A stretch of DNA of 64,000 nucleotides from an uncultured Bacilli bacterium. Its GTDB lineage: Bacteria > Bacillota_I > Bacilli_A > ML615J-28 > CAG-313. Positions 1-7,901 of this stretch are shown one piece after another (positions within the stretch are counted from its first letter, which is position 1; each line of letters opens with the position of its first letter). The stretch is from NCBI GenBank assembly GCA_934133195.1, contig CAKPAZ010000004.1, positions 8,169 through 72,168 on the forward strand, written 5' to 3'. The notes beneath the pieces are model-generated. The model made no database searches. It had not been told where the DNA came from and saw only the letters and a list, made by a program, of their open reading frames with translations. Position numbers and translations under genes: made by a program.

Positions 1-1291
1 TTGTCATTAATTTTCGATCAGAGTCAAAAGGTAGGTCAGCAACTCTTTTTAAGTTACTATATGTAGGTTCTTTGACATACTTGTCTCTCGCAATAAGAAG
101 AGCAACCTCAGTAGGGTCACCAATGGATTTAGTTACGCCATCTTTTTCTTCATATGATGCATCAGTACAAAGAGCAAAAAATTCAAGCATTTTAGCTTCT
201 TCAAAGCTTAAATTATCAGTGATATCTTTAATGGTAGTATGATATAGTTTCATAACTGTCATTTTATTTTGGGTTAGAGTTCCGGTTTTGTCTGAACAAA
301 TGATGTTTGCACAACCTAAAGTTTCAACGGCTGGAAGTTTTTTAACGATAGCCTTTTGTTTTGCAAGACGTTGAACACCGATTGCAAGAACAACAGTAAC
401 AACGGTGGTTAAACCCTCAGGTATCGCGGCAACTGCAAGGGCAATCGCATTCTTAAAAGCATCTAAAACGCCACCATCGGTTTTCTCAACTAACTTTAAA
501 CAAAATACGATAACACAAATAGCAATACACATAATACCAATTACTTTAGCAATTTGATTTAACTTTTGTTGAAGTGGTGTAATCTCATCATCAGTATCAA
601 TCAAAGCTTTCGCGATCTTTCCAATTTCGGTATTCATACCAGTTTCGGTTGTAATGGCATAAGCTTTACCATAAGTAACATAAGTAGAAGAAAATAAAGT
701 GTTACTCATATCACCAATTCCGTGAATTTCGCCTGTGATTAAATCTTCGTTCTTATTTACGGCAGTACTTTCACCAGTTAAGGCACTTTCATCAACCATA
801 AGGTTAGAAGAAGAAATGATTCTCGCATCAGCAGGAATAAAGTCACCAGCTTCAACATAGAAGATATCCCCAGGAACAATATCGGCTGATTCAATGGTTA
901 TAAGTTTACCATCACGTAAAACCTTGGAATGGGGTGTACTTAGTTTCTTTAAAGCATCAAGAGATTTTTCCGCGTTACTTTCTTGGATAGCTCCAATGAA
1001 AGCATTGGAAATGATAACAACCACAATAATGATGGTTTCAATCCATTCTTTATCTTCTACCCAACCTTTTGTATCGATGATTACGGGTAGAACTGCGGCG
1101 ATAACTAAGATAATAACTAAAAAGTCGGCGAACTGCGATAAGAATTTAACAATGAATGGTGTTTTCTTTTTGCCTTCGATGACGTTTTTTCCATAAGTTT
1201 TTAATCTTTTTTCTGCTTCACTACTTGAAAGACCAAAAGTGTCTGAACTTTCAAATTCATTTAATAATTCTTGACATGTTTTTTGTTTCAT
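1..1291 (-). CDS. P-type cation-transporting ATPase, N-terminal part (cut by window edge)
   Basis: The first 430 codons of a P-type ATPase that pumps metal cations across the membrane using ATP. Visible are the cation-ATPase N-terminal domain, a first pair of membrane helices near residues 45-85, the actuator-domain motif DESALTGES, a second helix pair, the PEGL motif (AAIPEGL) and the phosphorylation motif SDKTGTLTQ with the phospho-Asp at about residue 334. PEGL and the general layout place it with the Ca2+/Mn2+ (PMCA/SERCA-like) pumps. The start at 1291 has a strong GGGAGGT ribosome site. A Mn2+-type riboswitch lies directly upstream, so I infer Mn2+ (perhaps with Ca2+) export. The C-terminal half is outside the window. 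Confidence 0.93.
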   Translation of the reverse strand, partial: MKQKTCQELLNEFESSDTFGLSSSEAEKRLKTYGKNVIEGKKKTPFIVKFLSQFADFLVIILVIAAVLPVIIDTKGWVEDKEWIETIIIVVVIISNAFIGAIQESNAEKSLDALKKLSTPHSKVLRDGKLITIESADIVPGDIFYVEAGDFIPADARIISSSNLMVDESALTGESTAVNKNEDLITGEIHGIGDMSNTLFSSTYVTYGKAYAITTETGMNTEIGKIAKALIDTDDEITPLQQKLNQIAKVIGIMCIAICVIVFCLKLVEKTDGGVLDAFKNAIALAVAAIPEGLTTVVTVVLAIGVQRLAKQKAIVKKLPAVETLGCANIICSDKTGTLTQNKMTVMKLYHTTIKDITDNLSFEEAKMLEFFALCTDASYEEKDGVTKSIGDPTEVALLIARDKYVKEPTYSNLKRVADLPFDSDRKLMT

Positions 1292-1316
1292 TTTTACCTC
1301 CCAAAAACAAAAAAAT

Positions 1317-1347
1317 AGACCCTATTCTAACTAGTAGAATAAGGTCT
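1317..1347 (-). terminator. Riboswitch-controlled intrinsic terminator
   Basis: A 12-bp stem with one mismatch and a loop containing ACTAG is followed, on the minus strand, by a run of U just before the ribosome site of the P-type ATPase. It is the expression platform of the upstream aptamer: with the stem formed, transcription stops before the pump gene. Confidence 0.85.
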
Positions 1348-1467
1348 TGCATTTCATTATGATGAATCTTAGTTCCGGATTAAAAAATCGAGATGACGAA
1401 ACTAAGTCAAGATTAAATCTTGTGCTACTCCCCTTAAGAGTACTTACCACTAGTTACTTTCATGCAA
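1347..1467 (-). ncRNA. yybP-ykoY (Mn2+-sensing) riboswitch aptamer
   Basis: On the minus strand the leader carries the family hallmark GGGGAGTAGC (1424-1433) and the second conserved piece around GTCATC (1391-1396) followed by CCGGA. TTGCAT (1462-1467) can pair with ATGCAA (1347-1352) to close the P1 helix, and CTTAGTT pairs with AACTAAG within the second arm. The terminator begins at the 3' end of P1, so aptamer and terminator share bases, as expected of an ON switch. Known family members bind Mn2+ and control Mn exporters, including P-type ATPases. Confidence 0.85.
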
Positions 1468-1498
1468 TAAATAGTGGTACGAATAATAGTTTGAATAA

Positions 1499-1572
1499 TG
1501 GAGGCTCCGGCCGGATTTGAACCGGCGATCAGGGTGTTGCAGACCCACGCCTTACCGCTTGGCTACAGAGCC
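1499..1572 (-). tRNA. tRNA-Cys (GCA)
   Basis: A cloverleaf on the minus strand: 7-bp acceptor stem (one G-U pair), D-arm starting TAGCCAAG, anticodon loop with GCA, T-arm GGTTCGAATCC and an encoded CCA end (1499-1501). It lies 31 bases upstream of the riboswitch with no terminator between, so it may share its transcript with the metal pump. Confidence 0.95.
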
Positions 1573-1585
1573 ATTAGACCTAAAT

Positions 1586-1614
1586 ATTATACATTATTTT
1601 GCACATTCAGTCAA
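1586..1614 (-). promoter_or_regulatory. Sigma-A promoter of tRNA-Cys (and perhaps the riboswitch-ATPase unit)
   Basis: On the minus strand TTGACT (1609-1614) and TATAAT (1586-1591) are separated by 17 bases, a near-consensus promoter. It is the only strong promoter seen upstream of the riboswitch. Confidence 0.85.
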
Positions 1615-1666
1615 GTAAAATGTTATTATAATTCACAATTTACCAAAATAGAACTTCGCTATCTTC

Positions 1667-1695
1667 TTGCAAAAATATCATTTCTATGATAATAT
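1667..1695 (+). promoter_or_regulatory. Sigma-A-like promoter of the Ig-repeat lipoprotein gene
   Basis: TTGCAA at 1667-1672 and TAATAT at 1690-1695 with a 17-base spacer, about 24 bases upstream of the start codon. It diverges from the tRNA-Cys promoter. Confidence 0.6.
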
Positions 1696-1718
1696 ATTAT
1701 AAAGAAATGGAGAAAAGT

Positions 1719-4055
1719 ATGAAAAAAAGATCTTTACTAATAATTATTACTTTATTAATCACCCTATTATATTCAGGATGTAACCAAAATAAAGCAGATT
1801 TTGAAAAAATATTTCAAGAAAGTGAAAATTTAATTGAAATTCCAAGTGTTATTGATGGAAACATCACTTTACCAACAACCCTTTCAAATGGTGTAACTAT
1901 CACATGGACTTCATCTTACCCTTCCGCCCTTACTAGTGATGGTAAGGTAAGCTTTGGTAAAAATGATGTAGAAGTAACGCTTACCGCCCAACTTTCTTAT
2001 AATCAAGAAATAAGAGTTAAAGAATATCAAGTTACGGTTAATTCTTTTTCCAAACACTATGAAAAACTTATAAACCAAGTACTAACTGATGCGAATCTTC
2101 CGGAAGTAATCGATCAAAACCTAATGCTTCCAAGTAGTTTTAGTGATCTAAATATTACTTGGTACTTAAATAATGAAGAATTAAAAGATGGAATAATTGA
2201 AATTACAAAAACCAGTGAAGATCAAACTCTTGATGTTTTAGGTATCTTTACAGATGGTGTTAATGTAATCCAAAAACATTTAACCTTTAAAGTTAAAAAA
2301 CTTGAAATCTATGATTATTTAACTATTGTTAAAGAAGAAGTAAAAACAAAACTAGAAAGCTTAAAGTTTAATGAACTTCCATCTACTTTATATGATATCA
2401 TGATAACATATAGTTATACTCCAGATACTATAATTAATAGTGATGGCTCTATCAACTATCAAGATGAAGAAGTTGAACTTAATGTCATGGTTTCATACAA
2501 ATACCTTGATAAAGTTCTTTCTAATGAAGAAATTAAAGTCATAATTCCTAAAAAGACTAATGAAATGTATTTAGATGAAGCAATCAATAACTTAACTTTA
2601 CCAGCGGAAACCTCTACTAATATAACACTTCCTATGATGATAAATAATGTTTCTATTACTTGGAAGAGTAATACCCCAAGTATCATCACAAATGAAGGTA
2701 TTATCACAAGAAAAGAACGTGATGGTAAATGCAAACTAACCGCGACTTTCTCATATCTTGGTACTACCAAAACTAAACAATATGAAATCAAGATTTTAAG
2801 ATATACAGATAGTGAATTAATCGATTTAGCGATTAAATTATTGGAAATGCCAACTATTGTTAGTACCAATATTGAGCTTCCTGCATATATTGAATATGAT
2901 GTCTATGTTGAATGGACATCAAGTGATGAATCAATCATGACAAATACTGGTGAAATTACTTTAAGAGATACTGATCAAACTGTAACTCTAACTGCGATTT
3001 TCACCTTAGGAGGAGCAACCAAAATGGAAAACTACATAATTAAAATTCCGGCTCGCCCTGACATTACCAAGGGTAAGCCACACCAAAGACTAATGTATGC
3101 GAAAGACTATGAAACAGAAAACATGAATAATGTAGAAGTAAAAGAAGAACGCTTAGTCTTAAAAGATGGTATGGTTGAAGGATACTATGAATCTAAAGAA
3201 ATTGAAACTATCGATTTTAGTGGTCTTGTTGCATCATGGGCTGCAACTTCAAGTACTACTGCGACCGTTGAATTAATGGTAAAAGTTAAGGTAAACAATG
3301 TATGGAGTGATTACATCACCTACCATCCTTGGGGCTTTGGCTTAAATAATGCTTGTTACGACCAAAAGAAAAGTTTAATCCGCCTTGATGAAGATGAAGT
3401 ATCAACAATCGGAGGAAATGGTAACGCTGTAATGTTTAAGGTCATCTTAAGAAGAACTGCTTCAAGTGATGCATCCCCTAAACTTACCCTTGTATCATTT
3501 GCTTTAAAGAATGCCTCATACGCATATCCAGTTGATATTACCAACCTTCCAAAAGAGGTAATCTATGATGTTCCTCGTTTAAATCAAAACGTGGTACCAA
3601 CCATTGGTAACATCATTTGTAGTGCAACCACTTCAACCATGTTACTAAAATATAAAGGGGAAAACTTCTCACAATATGATGAGTATGAACATCGATATAT
3701 TGCGGGGAAAGTAAAAGAAAACAATACGGGAATTTACGGAAACTGGGTTTACAACACCGTTTTAATGAGTTCCTTTGGCTATACATCATATGTCGCAAGA
3801 ATGTATTCAATTGAAGAATTGATGTATCATCTCGCAAACGTTGGTCCTGTAGGCTTAAGTGTTAAAGGACAAATGACATCAAGTGAAAAGAGTTACTATA
3901 CCAATGGTCACTTAATTGTTGGTATTGGTTATAAATACATTGATGGTACTTTATACATCTTATGTAATGACCCTAATGTTCCAAATGTATACTGTGAATA
4001 TAGTTATACTGTAATTAAAAATACATGGCGTAACGTAAGTTATGTAATTGAATAA
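1719..4055 (+). CDS. Lipoprotein with five Ig-like repeats and a C-terminal C39-like peptidase domain
   Basis: A secreted, lipid-anchored protein of about 778 residues. The start at 1719 is preferred over 1686 because GGAG precedes it and it gives a clean lipobox (LLYSGC). About five repeats of 80-85 residues follow. Each starts with a short helix, then a TLP..(S/N)..ITW.S core and ends in a strand, the pattern of atrophied bacterial Ig-like domains. The C-terminal 200 residues resemble C39-like peptidases (Peptidase_C39_2): Cys634 in GNIICSATT, His731 in NGHLIVGIGY and Asp751 form the likely catalytic set. It probably cuts peptides or cell-wall-linked substrates outside the cell. It stands alone between its own promoter and terminator. 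The substrate is unknown. Confidence 0.8.
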   Translation: MKKRSLLIIITLLITLLYSGCNQNKADFEKIFQESENLIEIPSVIDGNITLPTTLSNGVTITWTSSYPSALTSDGKVSFGKNDVEVTLTAQLSYNQEIRVKEYQVTVNSFSKHYEKLINQVLTDANLPEVIDQNLMLPSSFSDLNITWYLNNEELKDGIIEITKTSEDQTLDVLGIFTDGVNVIQKHLTFKVKKLEIYDYLTIVKEEVKTKLESLKFNELPSTLYDIMITYSYTPDTIINSDGSINYQDEEVELNVMVSYKYLDKVLSNEEIKVIIPKKTNEMYLDEAINNLTLPAETSTNITLPMMINNVSITWKSNTPSIITNEGIITRKERDGKCKLTATFSYLGTTKTKQYEIKILRYTDSELIDLAIKLLEMPTIVSTNIELPAYIEYDVYVEWTSSDESIMTNTGEITLRDTDQTVTLTAIFTLGGATKMENYIIKIPARPDITKGKPHQRLMYAKDYETENMNNVEVKEERLVLKDGMVEGYYESKEIETIDFSGLVASWAATSSTTATVELMVKVKVNNVWSDYITYHPWGFGLNNACYDQKKSLIRLDEDEVSTIGGNGNAVMFKVILRRTASSDASPKLTLVSFALKNASYAYPVDITNLPKEVIYDVPRLNQNVVPTIGNIICSATTSTMLLKYKGENFSQYDEYEHRYIAGKVKENNTGIYGNWVYNTVLMSSFGYTSYVARMYSIEELMYHLANVGPVGLSVKGQMTSSEKSYYTNGHLIVGIGYKYIDGTLYILCNDPNVPNVYCEYSYTVIKNTWRNVSYVIE

Positions 4056-4063
4056 GAGTGATT

Positions 4064-4091
4064 AAAGGAGTTTTAAAAAACTCCTTTTTTT
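4064..4091 (+). terminator. Intrinsic terminator after the lipoprotein gene
   Basis: AAAGGAGTTTT pairs with AAAACTCCTTT across a small A-rich loop and is followed by a T run. Confidence 0.85.
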
Positions 4092-4248
4092 AATAAACAT
4101 GAAAAAATCACTTATTTCGTTACTCTCTTTCCTTATATTATAATGTAAAACAAAACAATAAAAATACTGAGAACGTTTTAGTTAGTAAATTAACATTAAT
4201 TAATTATTTCATATGTTATAATTTAAGGGTATTTTATGAGGTGACATG

Positions 4249-5475
4249 ATGAAAAATAAAGGAATTTGTCTAGTTGGTCAGTCAGGTGGCCCAACAGCGG
4301 TAATTAATGCTAGTTTACTTGGATTAGTTCAAGAAGCGTTTAAATCAAATGAATATGATGGCGTTTTTGGAGCTATAAACGGGATTGAAGGAATCTTAAA
4401 TGAAAACTTTTTAGATTTTTCTTTATATAAAAAAGAAGAACTAGAACTTTTAAAACATACACCATCATCAGCTTTAGGCTCAGTAAGATTTAAGATGCCA
4501 AATGATCTAAATGATCAAGTATATGGAAAAATTAAAGAAATCTTTATTAAACATAATGTTAAAAGCTTTTTCTATATTGGTGGTAATGACTCCATGGATA
4601 CATGCAATAAACTTGCAAAATACTTCATTAAAGAAAACTTTCCATGTACCGTCATTGGCATTCCTAAAACGATTGACAATGATATGGTTTTAATCGATCA
4701 TACGCCAGGGTTTGCGAGCGCCGCTCGTTTTATCGCAACTTCCCTTTCAGAAATCTACTTAGATACTTCATGTTATAGAGTTGGAAGAGTAACCTTTGTT
4801 GAAATCATGGGAAGAGACAGCGGTTGGTTGACAGCATCAGCTGCTCTTGCTTCACACATGGGGATGGGACCAGACTTAATCTATGTTCCTGAAGTCCCTT
4901 TTAACCTAGATAAATTCTTAAAAGATGTTAAAACCATCTATGACCAAAAGAAGAAAGTACTGGTTGCGGTATCAGAAGGAATCAAAGATGAAAATGGTAC
5001 TTACTTCCTTCAAAAAAGACTATACAACCAAAATGATGATTTTGGCCACTTACAACTAGGTGGAGTTGGAATGGTCCTTGCAGAAATCGTCAACAAAGAA
5101 CTTAATCTTCCGGTAAGATCCGTTGAACTTAACATTTTACAACGCTCTGCTGCTCACCTCTTATCAAAAGTTGACATCGAAGAAGCTATGAAATGTGGCA
5201 GAGAAGGCATCAAAATGGCCATTCAAGGTAAAACCGGAGTTATGGTATGTATGGAAAGAACCTCCAACAATCCATATACCATTAAATACTACCCAGTGAA
5301 CCTTAATGATGTAGCTAACTACATAAAAGAAGTACCTCTTAAATATATCAATGAAGACCATAACTACATCACTAAAGAATACTTAGATTACTTACTACCT
5401 CTAATTGAAGGTGATGTCTTAATGCCAATGAAACATGGACTTCCTATATACTTTAAAATTAAACCCAATAAATAA
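4249..5475 (+). CDS. Diphosphate-dependent phosphofructokinase (PPi-PFK, EC 2.7.1.90)
   Basis: Phosphorylates fructose 6-phosphate in glycolysis, probably with pyrophosphate instead of ATP. The N-terminal SGGPTAVINA loop, GGNDSMDT, PKTIDND and EIMGRDSGWL motifs are all present. In this family Asp in GGxD and Lys in PKTID block the ATP site and mark PPi use, while ATP enzymes have Gly at both places. The length of 408 residues fits the Thermotoga-type PPi-PFK group rather than the 320-residue ATP enzymes. The second ATG (4249) has the better distance to GAGGTGA; the first, at 4246, is only one base from it. The gene appears monocistronic, with a TATAAT at 4217. Confidence 0.88.
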   Translation: MKNKGICLVGQSGGPTAVINASLLGLVQEAFKSNEYDGVFGAINGIEGILNENFLDFSLYKKEELELLKHTPSSALGSVRFKMPNDLNDQVYGKIKEIFIKHNVKSFFYIGGNDSMDTCNKLAKYFIKENFPCTVIGIPKTIDNDMVLIDHTPGFASAARFIATSLSEIYLDTSCYRVGRVTFVEIMGRDSGWLTASAALASHMGMGPDLIYVPEVPFNLDKFLKDVKTIYDQKKKVLVAVSEGIKDENGTYFLQKRLYNQNDDFGHLQLGGVGMVLAEIVNKELNLPVRSVELNILQRSAAHLLSKVDIEEAMKCGREGIKMAIQGKTGVMVCMERTSNNPYTIKYYPVNLNDVANYIKEVPLKYINEDHNYITKEYLDYLLPLIEGDVLMPMKHGLPIYFKIKPNK

Positions 5476-5520
5476 TAACAATATTTTAATCCAATCAAAA
5501 ACTCAAACTATGCAAACTTC

Positions 5521-5549
5521 TTGCAAAAACATGAAGTTTAGTATATAAT
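5521..5549 (+). promoter_or_regulatory. Sigma-A promoter of tRNA-Lys
   Basis: TTGCAA (5521-5526), a 17-base spacer and TATAAT (5544-5549), 15 bases before the tRNA. Confidence 0.8.
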
Positions 5550-5564
5550 ATATGAGTCTTTGAT

Positions 5565-5640
5565 GCACCCTTAGCTCAGTTGGTAGAGCAACTGACTCTT
5601 AATCAGTGGGTCCAGGGTTCGAGTCCCTGAGGGTGTACCA
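5565..5640 (+). tRNA. tRNA-Lys (CTT)
   Basis: A full cloverleaf: acceptor GCACCCT paired to AGGGTGT, D-arm TAGCTCAGTTGGTAGAGC, anticodon loop CTCTTAA (anticodon CTT), T-arm GGGTTCGAGTCCC and encoded CCA. It stands at the left edge of the accessory island, and tRNA-Lys genes are common integration sites. I found no second copy of its 3' end within the window. Confidence 0.95.
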
Positions 5641-5653
5641 TTTTTGAGATAAT

Positions 5654-5688
5654 AGGTCTGATACAAATTGTGTCAGACCTTTTTTCTT
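5654..5688 (+). terminator. Intrinsic terminator after tRNA-Lys
   Basis: AGGTCTGATACA pairs with TGTGTCAGACCT (one G-U) around a short loop and is followed by TTTTTTCTTT. Confidence 0.88.
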
Positions 5689-6055
5689 TGCAGATAGGAA
5701 TTTTTATCCTTTCCGCCAGCAAGTTCCATAGTCTTGTATAAGTGTCAAACACATTTTGCAAGATTTTTTTCTATATATTACTATGTAACAAATTATATTT
5801 TAATAAAATCTCACTTTAGTTTCGGCATTGTTCCGCAATTTATTTGTAATTTTCTAAAAAAAATGCTATAATCTTTAAAATACTTTAACAATTTGTGGTT
5901 GTGTCTACTAAATTATTATGTTTATAGATTAATTGATTCAAGAAATGTTCAAAGGCAACTTAGAAATCTTTAGAAGAAAAAATAAAAAACCTAGACAAGG
6001 CTCAAAGAGAGAAATTAGCTAGGATGATTGATAAACTATAAAAGGCGGTGATACT
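5689..6055. other. AT-rich gap at the island edge, no convincing gene
   Basis: This 367-base gap holds a promoter for the next gene (5844-5872) and about 175 bases of leader. On the minus strand, 5666-5740 can be read as a short open stretch (TMELAGGKDKNSYLQ) that might be the tail of a decayed gene, but it lacks a start and a homologous partner here. Confidence 0.5.
5844..5872 (+). promoter_or_regulatory. Promoter of the DUF4238-like gene
   Basis: TTGTAA (5844-5849) and TATAAT (5867-5872) with 17 bases between, giving a leader of roughly 175 bases. Confidence 0.55.
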
Positions 6056-6859
6056 ATGTCTGTAAATTCACATATTATTAATTCAAAATTTATAATGAAA
6101 CAATTCAAAATTAGTTCTATAGATGGTCAGGTTCATACCTTAGATATGACAAATCTTAAACTTTCTAGAAAAGGACCTGGTGAATTAGGAACGGAAGAAG
6201 GATATTATGATGACGAAACAGAAAAATACTTATCTGATTTATATGAAGGTCCTTTATCGAAGCTTTTAGAGAGCCTTATTGACAATCCAGACTATGATCT
6301 TAGTCAGGATGATTGCAATTTAATCGGGGATTTTCTTGTTGCTTTGTATGCTAGAGATCCTGATATATTACCGAAAACATATGAAAAAACAGTTATTGCT
6401 AAAGGACTAAATATTTCAATTAATGCATCCGAGTTAGTTAGAATTTGTAAAAGAACAAATTTAAGGAAAGAATTTTTCGATGACCATTTTCCAATGATTC
6501 TTATCAATAATTCTTCAGTAGATTTTATTTCATCTGTTTATGGATGTTCTGTTACTATAAACAAAAATTCAGGTCAATTATGTTGGTATTTCCCTTTAAC
6601 TCCAAGATTAGCTATACATTTTATTGATAATTCAGACTGGGAGAAGAATTTTAACAAAGTAACTCATGGTGAGATTAATGAAGACCAAGTAAAATGTGTA
6701 GAGCACTTTAACGATCAAATGGCAGATTATGTTGATTTAAAAGTAAATGATGCAATAGATGATTCTCATGATATTTACTATTTGTTTTCAAATAAAGAAG
6801 ATGAACTTAAAAGAATTAAAAATCGAATAAAAGCTGAAAGAAAAACTAAGGGTACATAA
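6056..6859 (+). CDS. Hypothetical protein, DUF4238-like
   Basis: A soluble protein of 267 residues of unknown function. The N-terminal part (KFIMKQFKI, then a short-strand 'VHTLDM' and an acidic stretch EEGYYDDETEKYLSDLYEGPL), and the later 'FPLTPRLAIHF', follow the general pattern of DUF4238 proteins, which occur sporadically in islands. The match is by eye and not decisive. The start has AAAGGCGGTGAT upstream. The C-terminus is strongly basic (KNRIKAERKTK). It is the first gene of the island, transcribed alone and followed by an AT-rich spacer. Confidence 0.6.
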   Translation: MSVNSHIINSKFIMKQFKISSIDGQVHTLDMTNLKLSRKGPGELGTEEGYYDDETEKYLSDLYEGPLSKLLESLIDNPDYDLSQDDCNLIGDFLVALYARDPDILPKTYEKTVIAKGLNISINASELVRICKRTNLRKEFFDDHFPMILINNSSVDFISSVYGCSVTINKNSGQLCWYFPLTPRLAIHFIDNSDWEKNFNKVTHGEINEDQVKCVEHFNDQMADYVDLKVNDAIDDSHDIYYLFSNKEDELKRIKNRIKAERKTKGT

Positions 6860-6981
6860 TTCTATCAAAATAGGTAATCTCATACATTTTAATTATAACA
6901 CACTATATGTTTATAGAACGTCTTTTTTTATACTGATATCAATTATGAGTAGTTGATCTAATAATCTACTTTTTTTGTTAG

Positions 6982-7034
6982 AATGCAATTAAAAATGGTT
7001 GCAAATTAAAAATGCAACTTATTTTGGTTGCATT
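6982..7034. promoter_or_regulatory. Tandem dyad operator upstream of the SatD-like gene
   Basis: Two imperfect copies of a 29-base unit (starting at 6982 and 7011), each with AATGCAA facing GGTTGCA. In the second copy AATGCAAC (7011-7018) and GTTGCATT (7027-7034) are perfect arms, and the right arm overlaps the -35 box. A dimeric repressor binding here would block the promoter; the C-terminal HTH-like part of the first gene is one candidate. Confidence 0.6.
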
Positions 7035-7056
7035 TTATTATTTGATATGATATAAT
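7028..7056 (+). promoter_or_regulatory. Sigma-A promoter of the SatD/DUF3307 pair
   Basis: TTGCAT (7028-7033), 17 bases, TATAAT (7051-7056), then GAGGTGAT and the ATG at 7074. The transcript leader would be only about 12 bases. Confidence 0.75.
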
Positions 7057-7073
7057 AACCATGAGGTGATATT

Positions 7074-7901
7074 ATGAATACTAATTATGCCGCAATAATT
7101 ATGGATGTAATACAATCTAGAAAATACGATGAACAAGAAAGATTTAATATCCAAGAAAAATTATATAAAATAATTAAATTTATTAATAATTGTTATAAAA
7201 ATGAAATAGTTAAAGATTATGATTTTTCAGCAGGTGATTCTATCCAAGCCTTATTTAATAATGTAAGTGATGCTTTTAGTAGTTATTGTTTAATCAAAAC
7301 TTTATTTTATCCATATAAAATTAGATGTGGTATCGGTTATGGACCCCTTAATCAAAAAATATTAGATGTAAATTATAACAACACTAACATGTTAGATGGA
7401 GAAGCATATCACTATGCAATATCAGCTTTAAATGATTGTAAAGAAAAGAAATATAATTTTTTATTATATTCAAATAAAAATGAAAGTGATAATTTAGTTA
7501 ATCAAATAATGAGTACAGTTGAAATCTTTACTTCAGAACATTCAACTAAACAAGCAGATGTTTTTGAACTATTTAACTTATTATATCCTTTAGAAAATAA
7601 AAATTCATTTAAAATAATTGATGAAAATATAGATTTTATCATTACAATGATAAAACAAAATATTCAATCTTATGAATTAGATGATTTAACACTGGTTAAA
7701 CACGTATTATTAGATGATTTTAAGAATGATGCCAATACATCTAATTTTCCCACAAGAATAAATTCAATCTGTGCCCAGTTATTAAATGTAAGTAGACAAA
7801 ACATTGAAAAGATAAGAACTGTAGGCTTTTTTGATAAAATTAGAATACTAGAAAAATTAGTATTGGATTATATGAGAAATGAATATAAGGAGAGAGAATA
7901 G
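7074..7901 (+). CDS. SatD-family protein with nucleotide-cyclase-like N-terminal domain and C-terminal HTH-like region
   Basis: 275 residues. The N-terminal half reads like a class III nucleotidyl cyclase fold: strand AAIIMD with Asp11, helix, hairpin FSAGDSIQALF with Asp55, strand KIRCGIGYGPL (82-92) and 'DGEAYHYAISALNDC', which matches the 'G..VN.AARL' helix of cyclases. Asp11 and Asp55 sit where the two metal-binding aspartates lie in active cyclases. The C-terminal 50 residues (about 222-265) look like a helix-turn-helix. SatD proteins are named after the Streptococcus mutans sat operon; their activity is not established to my knowledge. The stop codon directly abuts the DUF3307 gene, so the two are co-expressed. 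Cyclase activity is inference. Confidence 0.72.
   Translation: MNTNYAAIIMDVIQSRKYDEQERFNIQEKLYKIIKFINNCYKNEIVKDYDFSAGDSIQALFNNVSDAFSSYCLIKTLFYPYKIRCGIGYGPLNQKILDVNYNNTNMLDGEAYHYAISALNDCKEKKYNFLLYSNKNESDNLVNQIMSTVEIFTSEHSTKQADVFELFNLLYPLENKNSFKIIDENIDFIITMIKQNIQSYELDDLTLVKHVLLDDFKNDANTSNFPTRINSICAQLLNVSRQNIEKIRTVGFFDKIRILEKLVLDYMRNEYKERE

Noticed and set aside
894..1196. Open frame of 100 codons on the plus strand inside the P-type ATPase
   Set aside because: It is antisense to a gene with clear P-type ATPase motifs and has no ribosome site or recognisable product.
5666..5740. Possible gene tail on the minus strand next to tRNA-Lys (TMELAGGKDKNSYLQ)
   Set aside because: It is short, has a stop just upstream and overlaps the tRNA terminator. 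It may be a decayed gene but cannot be supported.
5945..6022. Short frame of 25 codons in the leader of the DUF4238-like gene
   Set aside because: It has no ribosome site and no conserved feature; very basic short frames are expected by chance in this composition.
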